NCBI GenBank assembly: GCA_038322575.1
Contig: JBBQGB010000009.1
Location: 1-64,000 of the forward strand
From: JACMOY01 sp038322575
Lineage (GTDB): Bacteria > Actinomycetota > Actinomycetes > Actinomycetales > Angustibacteraceae
Length of the DNA: 64,000 nucleotides
Direction of reading: 5' to 3'
This document shows, in pieces, positions 15,393 through 23,702 of the stretch. Under the pieces are notes generated by a model. The model did no database searches. It worked only from the letters and a program-made list of their open reading frames with translations, and had not been told where the DNA came from. How positions within the stretch are numbered: the first letter of the stretch is position 1; every line of letters starts with the position of its first letter. Both the position numbers and the translations under genes were made by a program.

Positions 15393-17285
15393 GTGGACGT
15401 GCCGGTCTCGGACCCTCTCGTCGGGCGCCTGCTCGACGGTCGCTACGCCGTGCGCTCGCGCATCGCCCGCGGCGGCATGGCCACCGTCTACCTCGCCGTC
15501 GACCAGCGGCTGGACCGCGACGTCGCCGTCAAGGTGATGCACGCGGCGCTGTCGGCGGACGAGGACTTCGTCCGGCGATTCATCCGCGAGGCTCGTTCGG
15601 TGGCGCGGCTCAGCCACCCCGGCATCGTCCAGGTCTTCGACCAGGGCGAGGACGACGGCATCGTGTTCCTGGCGATGGAGTACGTCGCGGGCCGCACCCT
15701 GCGCGACCTGATGCGCGAGCGCGGGCCGCTCAGCGCCCGCGAGGCGCTCGACGTCCTCGAACCCGTGCTCGACGCCCTCGCCGCGGCGCACCGGGCGGGC
15801 ATCGTGCACCGCGACATCAAGCCCGAGAACGTGCTGCTGGCCGACGACGGCCGGGTCAAGGTCGCGGACTTCGGGCTGGCCCGCGCGGTGAGCACCTCGA
15901 CGGTCGCCAGCCAGACCGGCGTCCTGCTGGGGACGGTCGCCTACCTGGCCCCCGAGCAGGTCGAGCGCGGTGTGGCCGACGCGCGCAGCGACGTGTACGC
16001 CGCCGGGGTGCTGCTGTTCGAGATGGTCACCGGCAGCAAGCCGTTCGAGGGCGAGACCGCGCTGCAGGTGGCCTACCAGCACGTCCACGACCAGGTCCCG
16101 GCGCCCTCGACCCGCGCGTCCGGTGTGGCCCCGCTGGTCGACCACGTGGTCCTGACCGCCGTCGCGCGCGACCCCGACGAGCGGCCGAGCGACGCGCGCG
16201 AGCTGCTGATCGTCGTCCGCGAGGCCCGGCGCCGCGCCACGGACGACGACCTCGACCGACGGCCGCAGGCGCACCGCGTCGTCCCGGCGTCCGGGCCGGC
16301 GTCCGGGCCGGTCGCCGCGACCGTCTCGATCGGCGTGCGGCCCGCGCTGGACCACCGAAGCGGCGACACCGGGCTGATCGCGGTGCACGCGGCCCCGCCC
16401 GCACGCCGGCGCAACCGGGGCGGTGTCGTGCTGCTGGTCGTGCTGCTGGCCGCCGCGCTGCTCGGGGTCGGCGGTTGGTACGTCGGCGCCGGGCCGGGCG
16501 CCTACACCTCGGTGCCAGCGGTGGTCGGCGACCCCGTGGCCACGGGGCAGACCGCGCTGGAGCTGGCGGGACTGCGCAGCACCGTGGTCGAGCAGTACTC
16601 CGACAGCGCCCCCGCCGGTCAGGTCATCAGCGCCGATCCCGGGTCGCGGGTGCGCAAGAACGGCAGCGTCACCCTCGTCGTGTCGCGCGGCCCCGAGCTG
16701 CACCCCGTTCCGGCCGTCGCCGGGACCCCCGAGGCCGCGGCCCGCGAGGCCCTGGTCAACAACGGGCTGAGCGTCGGCGCGGTGACCCGGGCCTACGACG
16801 AGAAGGTGGCGGCGGGGCGCGTCCTGTCGAGCGACCCCGCGGCGAGCACCCCGCTGCGTTCGGGCACCGCGGTGACCCTGGTGGTCAGCCGCGGGCGGCG
16901 GCCGATCGCGATCCGCAGCTACGTCGGTACGGCCGCCGACCAGGCCGCGGCGGCCCTGACCAAGGCGGGGCTTCGGGTCACGACCCGGCAGGTGTTCGAC
17001 GACACCGTGGCCGAGGGTGACGTCGTGTCGCAGCGGCCGGCGTCCGGCACGGGCTTCGCCGGCACCCAGGTCGCGCTGGTGGTGTCGAAAGGACCCGAGC
17101 TCGTCACGGTCGAACCCGTGATCGGCCGCCAGGTAGGCGAGGCCACCCGCCTGCTGGAGGCCCAGGGCTTCACCGTCGTGGTGCAGAAGGCGTTCGGAGG
17201 CTTCTTCGGCACGGTGCGCTTCCAGACCCCCAGTGGCGGCGCGCGCGTCAGGCCCGGCGCCACCATCACGCTCACCGTGATCTGA
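15393..17285 (+). CDS. pknL: PASTA-domain Ser/Thr protein kinase, PknL type
   Basis: The 630-residue kinase has an N-terminal catalytic domain (about residues 14-275). Intact elements are the glycine loop IARGGMATVY, the lysine in VAVKVM, HRDIKPEN, ADFGLA and YLAPEQ. A linker follows, then one membrane segment (about 343-365) and four extracellular PASTA repeats (to the C terminus) that sense peptidoglycan or lipid II fragments. Position near an Rv2175c-like gene and upstream of aroG matches Rv2176 pknL. Mycobacterial PknL has no large PASTA array that I recall, so the extracellular part here may make it functionally closer to PknB. The proximal substrate is probably the Rv2175c-like protein. 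Confidence 0.92.
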   Translation: MDVPVSDPLVGRLLDGRYAVRSRIARGGMATVYLAVDQRLDRDVAVKVMHAALSADEDFVRRFIREARSVARLSHPGIVQVFDQGEDDGIVFLAMEYVAGRTLRDLMRERGPLSAREALDVLEPVLDALAAAHRAGIVHRDIKPENVLLADDGRVKVADFGLARAVSTSTVASQTGVLLGTVAYLAPEQVERGVADARSDVYAAGVLLFEMVTGSKPFEGETALQVAYQHVHDQVPAPSTRASGVAPLVDHVVLTAVARDPDERPSDARELLIVVREARRRATDDDLDRRPQAHRVVPASGPASGPVAATVSIGVRPALDHRSGDTGLIAVHAAPPARRRNRGGVVLLVVLLAAALLGVGGWYVGAGPGAYTSVPAVVGDPVATGQTALELAGLRSTVVEQYSDSAPAGQVISADPGSRVRKNGSVTLVVSRGPELHPVPAVAGTPEAAAREALVNNGLSVGAVTRAYDEKVAAGRVLSSDPAASTPLRSGTAVTLVVSRGRRPIAIRSYVGTAADQAAAALTKAGLRVTTRQVFDDTVAEGDVVSQRPASGTGFAGTQVALVVSKGPELVTVEPVIGRQVGEATRLLEAQGFTVVVQKAFGGFFGTVRFQTPSGGARVRPGATITLTVI

Positions 17286-17340
17286 GCGTCCCGTCCTGAC
17301 CACCGCGGCTCGGCCGACGACGCTGCCCGCCCTCGGGCTG

Positions 17341-18492
17341 GTGGCGGTCACGGCCGTGTGGGGCAGCACCTTCGTCCTGATCAAGGGCGTCGTGACCGAC
17401 CTGCCGGTGCTGGACTTCCTCGCCGTCCGCTTCGCCATCGCGGCCGTGGTGATGGTGGTGGCGTTCGGATCGCACCTGCGCCGCCTGACGCGGGCGCAGT
17501 GCACCCGCGCGGTGCTCCTGGGCGTGGTCTACGGCGTCGCGCAGATCCTGCAGACCTACGGCCTGGCGCAGACCCCCGCCGCCGTCAGCGGCTTCGTGAC
17601 CGGCACGTACGTCGTGATCACCCCGGTGCTGGGCGCGCTGCTGCTGCGTCAGCGGACGCCGTCGAGCACCTGGGTGGCGGTGGGTCTGGCCACCGGTGGC
17701 CTGGCCCTGCTCGCCCTGCGCGGGCTCTCGGTCGGCCCCGGTGAGCTGCTCACCCTGGCCTCGGCGGTGCTGTACGCCGCCCACATCGTCGGCCTGGGCC
17801 ACTGGTCGGACGCCGGTGACTCGCTGGGGCTGGCCACGATGCAGATGCTGGCCATCGCCGTCCTGTGCACAGCGGCGGCGCTGCCCGGCGGGGTGGCCCT
17901 GCCCGCGGACGGACGCGCCTGGCTCGCCGTGCTCTACACCGCGATCGCGGCCGGGGCGTTCGCCCTCGTCGTGCAGACCTGGGCGCAGGCCCACCTGCCG
18001 GCCACCCGGGCCGCCGTGATCATGACGATGGAGCCGGTGTTCGCCGCGGCCTTCGCCGTCGGGCTCGGCGGTGAGCACCTGACCTGGCGCACCGCCGTCG
18101 GCGGCCTGCTGGTGCTCACCGCGATGTACGTCGCCGAGCTCGCCCCGCGACGATCCAGGCAGGGGTCGGTTGGGGCTACGGTTGGTGGGCAATGCGCGAG
18201 AACCCAGGACGCGACGCCAGGAGGGCCCGGCATGAACACCCCACCCACGTCGTCGGCGGGCGAGGCCGAGGTCGTGTCGCTGCGCGCCTACCGGGCCGCG
18301 ACGCAGGGCACCGAGTCGGGATCGGTCGAGGAGGACATCCACGAGCTCGGTGACCGCACCCCCGTTCAGGCCCTGAGCGCCGCGTACGCCGAGCGCATCG
18401 CCCTCGTCCGCGCCCTCGCGCCGGCCGAGGAGCTGATGGCCAGCTCGGCGCTGATCGCCACCCTCGAGCGGACCATCCTGCGCGACGTCTGA
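17341..18492 (+). CDS. EamA/DMT family transporter with an unusual C-terminal extension
   Basis: Residues 1-265 form a ten-segment drug/metabolite transporter (VTAVWGSTFVLIKG at the N terminus and GVVYGVAQILQTYGLAQTPAA at the start of the third helix, typical of EamA). The substrate is unknown. The frame has no stop after the last helix and continues for about 120 more residues. The last 86 of these begin at an internal ATG (18232) with a strong AGGAGGG, so the extension may really be a separate gene and the fusion a result of a lost stop codon. GTG at 17341 is the only usual start; the frame is open 60 bp further upstream, to a stop at 17278, but contains only CTG as a possible start. Confidence 0.75.
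   Translation: MAVTAVWGSTFVLIKGVVTDLPVLDFLAVRFAIAAVVMVVAFGSHLRRLTRAQCTRAVLLGVVYGVAQILQTYGLAQTPAAVSGFVTGTYVVITPVLGALLLRQRTPSSTWVAVGLATGGLALLALRGLSVGPGELLTLASAVLYAAHIVGLGHWSDAGDSLGLATMQMLAIAVLCTAAALPGGVALPADGRAWLAVLYTAIAAGAFALVVQTWAQAHLPATRAAVIMTMEPVFAAAFAVGLGGEHLTWRTAVGGLLVLTAMYVAELAPRRSRQGSVGATVGGQCARTQDATPGGPGMNTPPTSSAGEAEVVSLRAYRAATQGTESGSVEEDIHELGDRTPVQALSAAYAERIALVRALAPAEELMASSALIATLERTILRDV
18232..18492 (+). CDS. Small hypothetical protein, in frame with the EamA gene
   Basis: The ATG at 18232 is preceded by AGGAGGG (18219-18225) at 6 nt, one of the best ribosome binding sites of the window. It opens an 86-residue soluble, acidic, mostly helical protein (EVVSLRAYRAATQG, then ALSAAYAERIALVRALAPAEELMASSALIATLERTILRDV). 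It is in the same frame as the EamA transporter, with no stop between, so it could be made both alone and as the tail of the transporter. No family recognised. Confidence 0.5.
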   Translation: MNTPPTSSAGEAEVVSLRAYRAATQGTESGSVEEDIHELGDRTPVQALSAAYAERIALVRALAPAEELMASSALIATLERTILRDV

Positions 18493-18511
18493 CCCTTCCT
18501 CCCCCACCCCG

Positions 18512-18579
18512 CTTTCCTCCCCCCGACCGCCGGCTGAGCCCGACATGTCGGACATCGGCACCGGTGGGGCGGAGGAAAG
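18512..18579. terminator. Hairpin between convergent genes
   Basis: Arms CTTTCCTCC (18512-18520) and GGAGGAAAG (18571-18579) are perfect and continue with CCCC/GGGG; an inner CGACATGTCG palindrome sits at 18541-18550. It lies between the convergent EamA and molybdoenzyme genes and may end transcription from both sides. A related hairpin is at 61486-61553. Confidence 0.55.
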
Positions 18580-18600
18580 GGGGCCGAGAGGGGTGCCGGC

Positions 18601-19185
18601 CTACTCCTGGTAGGAGTAGCGCTCCTCGCGCCACGGGTCGGCGTGCTGGTGGTAGCCGCGCATCTCCCAGAAGCCGCGCGCCGGCTCGGTGAGGTACTCG
18701 ACGCCGCGCACCCACTTGGGGCCCTTCCAGGCGTACAGGTGGGGGACGACCAACCGCAGCGGCCAGCCGTGCTCGGGGCTGAGCGGGTCGCCGTCGCGGT
18801 GGGTGGCGAAGATCGCGCGGGGCGAGGCGAGGTCCTCCAGCCGCAGGCTGGCGGAGTACCCGTACTCGGCCCAGACCATGACGTGCGAGACGGCGTCGTG
18901 CGGCGGGAACATCTCGATCAGGCTCCGTGCGGCGACCCCCGACCACCGCGAGCCGGGCACGGTCCAGCGCGTGACGCAGTGCAGGTCGCCCACGGCGTCC
19001 ACCCGCGGCAGGGCGGCGAACGCGTCGGTACCGAGGCTGTGCTGGCGGCCGTCCGCGGTCACCCCCGAGACGGTGAGGTCCCAGGTGTCCGGACGCAGGC
19101 GCGGCACCGGGCCGTAGTGCAGCACCGGCCACCCGACGGCGAGCCGCTGGCCCGGGGGCAGCACGGGCTCGTGCGGCTGGCTCAC
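18601..19185 (-). CDS. Sulfite-oxidase-like molybdopterin oxidoreductase
   Basis: The 194-residue protein is the catalytic SUOX-type Mo domain, similar to YedY/MsrP-like enzymes. The conserved molybdenum-ligand cysteine lies in GDLHCVTRWT, with RWSGVAARSLIE and GYSASLRLEDL following, and GWPLRLVVPHLYAWKGPKWVRGVEYL near the C terminus, typical of the family. There is no signal peptide, dimerisation domain or heme domain, so it is a short cytosolic form. GTG at 19185 was chosen because it lies just after the aldolase stop (19187); a longer frame overlaps that gene. Substrate unknown. It is the last gene of the pfkA-aroG-aldolase run on the minus strand. Confidence 0.85.
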   Translation of the reverse strand: MSQPHEPVLPPGQRLAVGWPVLHYGPVPRLRPDTWDLTVSGVTADGRQHSLGTDAFAALPRVDAVGDLHCVTRWTVPGSRWSGVAARSLIEMFPPHDAVSHVMVWAEYGYSASLRLEDLASPRAIFATHRDGDPLSPEHGWPLRLVVPHLYAWKGPKWVRGVEYLTEPARGFWEMRGYHQHADPWREERYSYQE

Positions 19186-19186
19186 G

Positions 19187-20245
19187 TCACGATCCTCGCA
19201 GAGGCTCCGGCGCACTCAGGTGGCGGGCGATGACCGCGGCAGCCGTGGCGGTCGCCTCGTCGTCGACGTCGAGGTGGGTCACCAGCCGCACCCGGCGCGT
19301 GCCGAACGCCGACATCAGGACACCGTCGGCGCGGCAGGCGTCGACCAGGGCGGGCGCCGTCAGCCCTGAGCCGGCGAAGTCGAGGACGACGATGTTGGTC
19401 TGCACCGACGCGGGGTCGACCACGCCAGGCCGGGCCGAGGCGCAGGCGGCCGCGATGGCGGCGGCGCGCGCGTGGTCGTCGGCGAGCCGCTCGACGTGGT
19501 GGTCGAGGGCGTACTCGCCGGCCGCGGCCAGCACCCCCACCTGGCGCATGCCGCCGCCGTACCGCTTGCGCCAGACGCGAGCCCGGGCGACGGCGTCGGC
19601 CGACGACACCAGCACCGAGCCGACGGGGGCACCCAGGCCCTTCGAGAGGCACACCGAGACGGTGTCGAAGAGCCGACCCCACTGCAGCAGCGACTCGCCG
19701 GCCGCGACGACGGCGTTGAACAGCCGGGCCCCGTCCAGGTGCAGCGTGACGCCCGTGCCGGCGACGCCGTCGCGCAGGGCCTGCGCCTGGTCCAGCCGCT
19801 GGACGCTGCCGCCGCCGAAGTTGTGGGTGTTCTCGACGGCGATGGCCGCGGTCGAGACCAGGTAGGGGCCGGCGTCCGGCTCCATCATCGACAGCGGGAC
19901 GTCGGCCTCGAGCCGGCCGTCGACGCTGGCCCAGGTGCGGGTGGTGATGCCGCTGAAGACGGCTGCCGCACCGAGCTCGGCCCGAGCCACGTGGGCGGTC
20001 TGGTCGCACAGCAGCTCGCGGCCCGGCTCGACGAGCAGCCGCAGCCCGAGCTGGTTAGCCAGCGAGCCGCTGGGGGTGAACAGCCCCGCCTCGTGGCCGA
20101 GCAGCTCGGCGACCCGCGCCTCGAGCCGGTTGACGGTGGGGTCCTCGCCGTAAACGTCGTCACCGACCTCGGCGTCCGCCATGGCCCGGCGCATCGCGGC
20201 GCCCGGCCGGGTCAGGGTGTCGCTGCGCAGGTCGACGACCGTCAT
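19187..20245 (-). CDS. ltaE: Low-specificity L-threonine aldolase
   Basis: The 352-residue fold-type I PLP enzyme begins VVDLRSDTLTRPGAAMRRAM and shows DDVYGEDPTVNRLE, LHLDGARLFNA and the PLP lysine in SVCLSKGLGAPVGS, all typical of beta-eliminating or threonine aldolases. It would cleave threonine and allo-threonine to glycine and acetaldehyde. ATG at 20245 overlaps the aroG stop (ATGA, 20242-20245), so it is translated together with the shikimate gene. Length is normal for the family. Confidence 0.9.
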   Translation of the reverse strand: MTVVDLRSDTLTRPGAAMRRAMADAEVGDDVYGEDPTVNRLEARVAELLGHEAGLFTPSGSLANQLGLRLLVEPGRELLCDQTAHVARAELGAAAVFSGITTRTWASVDGRLEADVPLSMMEPDAGPYLVSTAAIAVENTHNFGGGSVQRLDQAQALRDGVAGTGVTLHLDGARLFNAVVAAGESLLQWGRLFDTVSVCLSKGLGAPVGSVLVSSADAVARARVWRKRYGGGMRQVGVLAAAGEYALDHHVERLADDHARAAAIAAACASARPGVVDPASVQTNIVVLDFAGSGLTAPALVDACRADGVLMSAFGTRRVRLVTHLDVDDEATATAAAVIARHLSAPEPLRGS

Positions 20246-21585
20246 CGGGCGGCGAGCATCTCGGCGACCAGGAACGCCATCTCCAGGCTCTGCTGATGGT
20301 TCAGCCGCGGGTCGCACACCGTCTCGTACCGCGTGGCCAGCGCCGCGTCGTCAATCTGCTCGGACCCCCCGAGGCACTCGGTGACGTCGTCGCCGGTCAG
20401 CTCGACGTGGACGCCGCCCGGCACCGTGCCCAGCGCCTGGTGCACCTCGAAGAACCCGCGCACCTCGTCGATCACGTCGTCGAAGCGGCGCGTCTTGTAG
20501 CCGCTGGGCGACTCGAACGTGTTGCCGTGCATGGGATCGCAGACCCACAGCACCTGACCGCCCGCGGACGAGACGGTCTCGACCAGCCCAGGCAGCGCGT
20601 CGCGCACGGTCTGCGAACCCATCCGGGTGATGAACGTCAGCCGGCCCGGTTCGCGGTCGGGGTCGAGGCGCTCGATCAGCTGCCGGACGTCGTGGGCCGA
20701 GGTGCGCGGGCCGAGCTTGACGCCCAGCGGGTTGCGCACCCGCGACAGGAAGTCGACGTGCGCGCCGTCCAGCTGGCGGGTGCGCTCGCCGATCCACACG
20801 AAGTGCGCCGACACGTCGTACGGGTCGCCGGTGCGCGAGTCGATGCGCGTGAGCGCCCGCTCGTAGTCCAGCAGCAGCGCCTCGTGGCTGGAGAAGAAGT
20901 CGACCGTGCGCAGCGCCTCGAAGTCCGCCCCGCACGCGGCCATGAACTTCATCGCCTTGTCGATGTCGCGGGCCATCACCTCGTAGCGCGCCTTCGCGGT
21001 GTTGCCGACGAAACCACGGTTCCAGTCGTGCACCAGCCGCAGGTCGGCGAAACCGCCGTGGGTGAAGGCCCGGATCAGGTTCAGCGTCGCGCTGCTCGTG
21101 TGGTACGCCTGCAGCAGCCGCTCGGGGTCGTTGCGGCGACCCTGCTCGGTGAAGGCGAAGTCGTTCACCGCGTCGCCGCGGTACGCCGGCAGCGTCACGC
21201 CGTCGCGCGTCTCGAGCTCACTGCTGCGCGGCTTGGCGAACTGCCCGGCCATCCGGCCCAGCTTGATCACCGGCAGGCTCGCACCGTAGGTCAGGACGAC
21301 GGCCATCTGCAGGATGGTCTTGACCCGGTTGCGGATGTTGTCGGCGGTGGCGTCGACGAACGTCTCGGCGCAGTCCCCGCCCTGCAGCAGGAACGCCTCA
21401 CCGCGGCTGGCGGCGGCCAGCCGAGCGCGCAGGTCGTCGCACTCGCCGGCGAACACCAGCGGCGGGTAGGCCGTGAGCCGGGTGAGCACCGCCTGCAGGG
21501 CGGCCGGGTCGGGCCAGGTCGGCTGCTGGCTGACGGGCAGGGTGCGCCACACGTCGAGGCCGTCCAGCACCTCGGGAGTGGCCAT
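20242..21585 (-). CDS. aroG: Class II 3-deoxy-D-arabino-heptulosonate 7-phosphate synthase
   Basis: This is the plant/mycobacterial-type DAHP synthase that starts the shikimate pathway from PEP and erythrose 4-phosphate. Clear features are QQPTWPD, FLLQGGDCAETF, QMAVVLTYGASLPVIKLGRMAGQFAKPRS, HFVWIGERTRQLDGAH and VCDPMHGNTFES. In M. tuberculosis it is Rv2178c, also next to pknL. The start is uncertain: ATG at 21585 (447 residues) is conservative; GTG at 21603 or ATG at 21651, 7 nt after the pfkA stop, would add 6 or 22 residues. It is between pfkA and threonine aldolase in one minus-strand run. Confidence 0.93.
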   Translation of the reverse strand: MATPEVLDGLDVWRTLPVSQQPTWPDPAALQAVLTRLTAYPPLVFAGECDDLRARLAAASRGEAFLLQGGDCAETFVDATADNIRNRVKTILQMAVVLTYGASLPVIKLGRMAGQFAKPRSSELETRDGVTLPAYRGDAVNDFAFTEQGRRNDPERLLQAYHTSSATLNLIRAFTHGGFADLRLVHDWNRGFVGNTAKARYEVMARDIDKAMKFMAACGADFEALRTVDFFSSHEALLLDYERALTRIDSRTGDPYDVSAHFVWIGERTRQLDGAHVDFLSRVRNPLGVKLGPRTSAHDVRQLIERLDPDREPGRLTFITRMGSQTVRDALPGLVETVSSAGGQVLWVCDPMHGNTFESPSGYKTRRFDDVIDEVRGFFEVHQALGTVPGGVHVELTGDDVTECLGGSEQIDDAALATRYETVCDPRLNHQQSLEMAFLVAEMLAAR

Positions 21586-21658
21586 GACGCTCGTCTCGTT
21601 CACGCCGTCAGGGTAGGTGCCGGCGTCCACCAGCTGGACGCGGGTCCGCATGACGGAC

Positions 21659-22684
21659 TCAGCCGAACAGCTGCTGCGCCTCGGCGTAGCGCTCGGCGGG
21701 CACCACCTTCAGGACGGCGGTGGCCTCGTCCAGGCGCACCCGCACGATCTCGGTGCCGTGCAGCGCGATCATCACGCCGAAGTCCCCGTCGTTGACGGCC
21801 TCGATGGCGCCCAGGCCGAACCGGGTCGACAGCACCCGGTCGTATGCCGTCGGCGTGCCCCCGCGCTGGACGTGGCCGAGCACCACGGCCCGCGTCTCGT
21901 GCCCCGTGCGCTGCTCGATCTCGCCCGCCAGCCAGGTGCCGATGCCACCGAGGCGGACGTGACCGAACGCGTCGGTCTCGCCCGCGGTCAGCACCTCGGC
22001 GCCACCGGCGGGCACGGCGCCCTCGGCGACGCACAGGACGGCGGCGTGGCCGCGGTCGTAGCGCGACTGCACCCAGCCGCAGACCTGGTCGACGTCGAAC
22101 TCGAACTCGGGCACCAGGATCGCGTCCGCTCCCCCGGCCATCCCCGCGTGCAGCGCGATCCAGCCGGCGTGCCGGCCCATCACCTCGACGACGATCGTGC
22201 GCTCGTGCGACTCCGCCGTCGTGCGCACCCGGTCGATCGCCTCGGTCGCGATGCTCACCGCCGTGTCGAAGCCGAACGTGTAGTCGGTGGCACCCAGGTC
22301 GTTGTCGATCGTCTTGGGGACGCCGACGACGCCGATCCCGTCGTCGGTGAGCCGCTTGGCGACACCCAGGGTGTCCTCGCCGCCGATCGCGATCAGCGCG
22401 TCGATCCCGTGCCGCGCCAGGGTCGCGCGGATCGCGTCCACGCCGCCGACGATCGAATACGGGTTGGTGCGCGAGGACCCCAGGATGGTCCCGCCGCGGC
22501 TGAGCAGCTCCTCGACGTCGTCCAGGCCCAGGGGCTGGGTGAGGTCCTCGACCGGGCCCTTCCAGCCCCGCCGGAAGCCGACGAACTCGTGCCCGTACGC
22601 CGTCACCCCCTTGACCACGACGGCGCGGATGACCGCGTTCAACCCGGGGCAGTCCCCGCCACCTGTGAGTACACCGATGCGCAT
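21659..22684 (-). CDS. pfkA: 6-phosphofructokinase with PPi-dependent signature
   Basis: The 341-residue enzyme has the complete PFK fold: LTGGGDCPGLNAVIR, GGEDTLGVA (residues 101-109), PKTIDNDL (123-130), MGRHAGWIA and LGHVQRGGTP. The two residues that separate ATP- from pyrophosphate-dependent enzymes are Asp104 (in GGEDT) and Lys124 (in PKTIDND). Both have the PPi-type state known from Amycolatopsis methanolica PFK. The enzyme is therefore likely to use PPi, and could then run in both glycolytic and gluconeogenic directions; this needs an assay. ATG at 22684 follows TAGGGT by 6 nt. The aroG frame starts directly downstream. Confidence 0.9.
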   Translation of the reverse strand: MRIGVLTGGGDCPGLNAVIRAVVVKGVTAYGHEFVGFRRGWKGPVEDLTQPLGLDDVEELLSRGGTILGSSRTNPYSIVGGVDAIRATLARHGIDALIAIGGEDTLGVAKRLTDDGIGVVGVPKTIDNDLGATDYTFGFDTAVSIATEAIDRVRTTAESHERTIVVEVMGRHAGWIALHAGMAGGADAILVPEFEFDVDQVCGWVQSRYDRGHAAVLCVAEGAVPAGGAEVLTAGETDAFGHVRLGGIGTWLAGEIEQRTGHETRAVVLGHVQRGGTPTAYDRVLSTRFGLGAIEAVNDGDFGVMIALHGTEIVRVRLDEATAVLKVVPAERYAEAQQLFG

Positions 22685-22690
22685 GCGCCG

Positions 22691-22696
22691 ACCCTA
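22691..22696 (-). promoter_or_regulatory. Putative -10 element of pfkA
   Basis: On the minus strand TAGGGT lies 6 nt before the ATG at 22684. It would serve the pfkA-aroG-aldolase-molybdoenzyme run. Confidence 0.4.
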
Positions 22697-22728
22697 GCGG
22701 CGCGCGAGGTGCACCGGGGCGCGCGACG

Positions 22729-23187
22729 TCAGTACGGCCACGGCAGCGGCGCCTGACCAGCCGCCTGCCGCTCGAACTCGCCCATGAACCAGTGCCGGAA
22801 CGCGACCAGGTCGGGCGGGGTCTCCAGGGTCAGCAGGTGGCGGCCCTGACGGCAGAACTCGTCCGCCTCGTCCAGCGCCCGGCCCAGGTGCCGCACCGGT
22901 TCGAGCGCCTGCAGCGGGAAGACGTACACCAGGTCGATGCGCCGCTCACCCCGCTCGATGGCAGCGTCACGATCGGCCCGCGGCACCGCGGACATCCCCT
23001 CGTACGTCGTGGTCAGCTCGTCGACCAGCGCCACCAGGCGAGCCGGGGTCCGCACCCTCGCCGGGTCGACATCGCTCGAGCTGCTGATCAGCACGAACTC
23101 GCGCAGCAGGTCGTCGGCGTGCTCCTGGGCCCGGACGAACAGGTCGAGCGGGTAGTTGAGCAGCCGCACCTCGACGTCGTCGGTCAC
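22729..23187 (-). CDS. Hypothetical protein paired with an RsbW-like ATPase
   Basis: The 152-residue soluble protein, mostly helical, starts VTDDVEVRLLNYPLDLFVRAQEH and ends FRHWFMGEFERQAAGQAPLPWPY. I recognise no named domain, but this kind of protein is commonly seen after small HATPase genes in actinobacteria. GTG at 23187 overlaps the ATPase stop by 4 bp (GTGA), so the two are translated together and probably work together. A role as partner or target of the ATPase is inference. Confidence 0.7.
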   Translation of the reverse strand: MTDDVEVRLLNYPLDLFVRAQEHADDLLREFVLISSSSDVDPARVRTPARLVALVDELTTTYEGMSAVPRADRDAAIERGERRIDLVYVFPLQALEPVRHLGRALDEADEFCRQGRHLLTLETPPDLVAFRHWFMGEFERQAAGQAPLPWPY

Positions 23188-23588
23188 CGCACCGTCCCCG
23201 TTCCCTCGGAGACCACGATCTCGAACCACACGGTCTTGCCGTCCGCGTCGGTCTCCACGCCGCTGTCACTGGCCAGCGTGCGGACGATCCGCAGGCCCCG
23301 ACCGGTCGCGGCCAGGTCCGAGTAGCGCATCGTCCGCGGCGGCCGGCCGCTGCCGTCGCGCACGCCGACCCGCAGCACGGTGACCGTCGCGGTGGTGCGC
23401 AACCCCAGGTGCACGACCAGGTCGGTGCGGGCGTGCAGGACCACGTTGGTGACCAGCTCGCTGACCATCAGCTCGGCGTTGGCGCTGAGCGCGCTGAGCG
23501 ACCACTGCTCGAGCGTGCTGCGCACGAAGCGGCGGGCCACCCGGGCGCTGGACGCCTGGGCGGCCAGCGAGATCTCGGCCGAGCTCAC
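23184..23588 (-). CDS. RsbW-like histidine-kinase-type ATPase
   Basis: The 134-residue protein is a single GHKL ATPase domain of the anti-sigma-factor/serine kinase type. The N box reads ELMVSELVTNVVLHA and the G box GRGLRIVRTLASDSG, with VGVRDGSG between. Such proteins bind anti-anti-sigma factors or sigma factors and phosphorylate the former. No sigma factor or STAS-domain gene is nearby, so the partner is unknown; the coupled downstream hypothetical protein is the first candidate. The start is GTG at 23588. Confidence 0.85.
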   Translation of the reverse strand: MSSAEISLAAQASSARVARRFVRSTLEQWSLSALSANAELMVSELVTNVVLHARTDLVVHLGLRTTATVTVLRVGVRDGSGRPPRTMRYSDLAATGRGLRIVRTLASDSGVETDADGKTVWFEIVVSEGTGTVR

Positions 23589-23702
23589 GGCAGGCCCGTC
23601 CCGAGGGCGGCGCGGACCGCCGAGGTGATCACCTGCACGCAGGGCACGCTAGCCGGGCGGGCGCCCGCGCGCACCGTCGTGGCGCGCGGCACGCCTGTCG
23701 AC

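Noticed and set aside
14604..17504. 966-codon open frame on the minus strand opposite the LysM and pknL genes
   Set aside because: It is antisense to two well-supported genes; the translation is His/Gly/Arg-rich without motifs, as expected for high-GC shadow frames.
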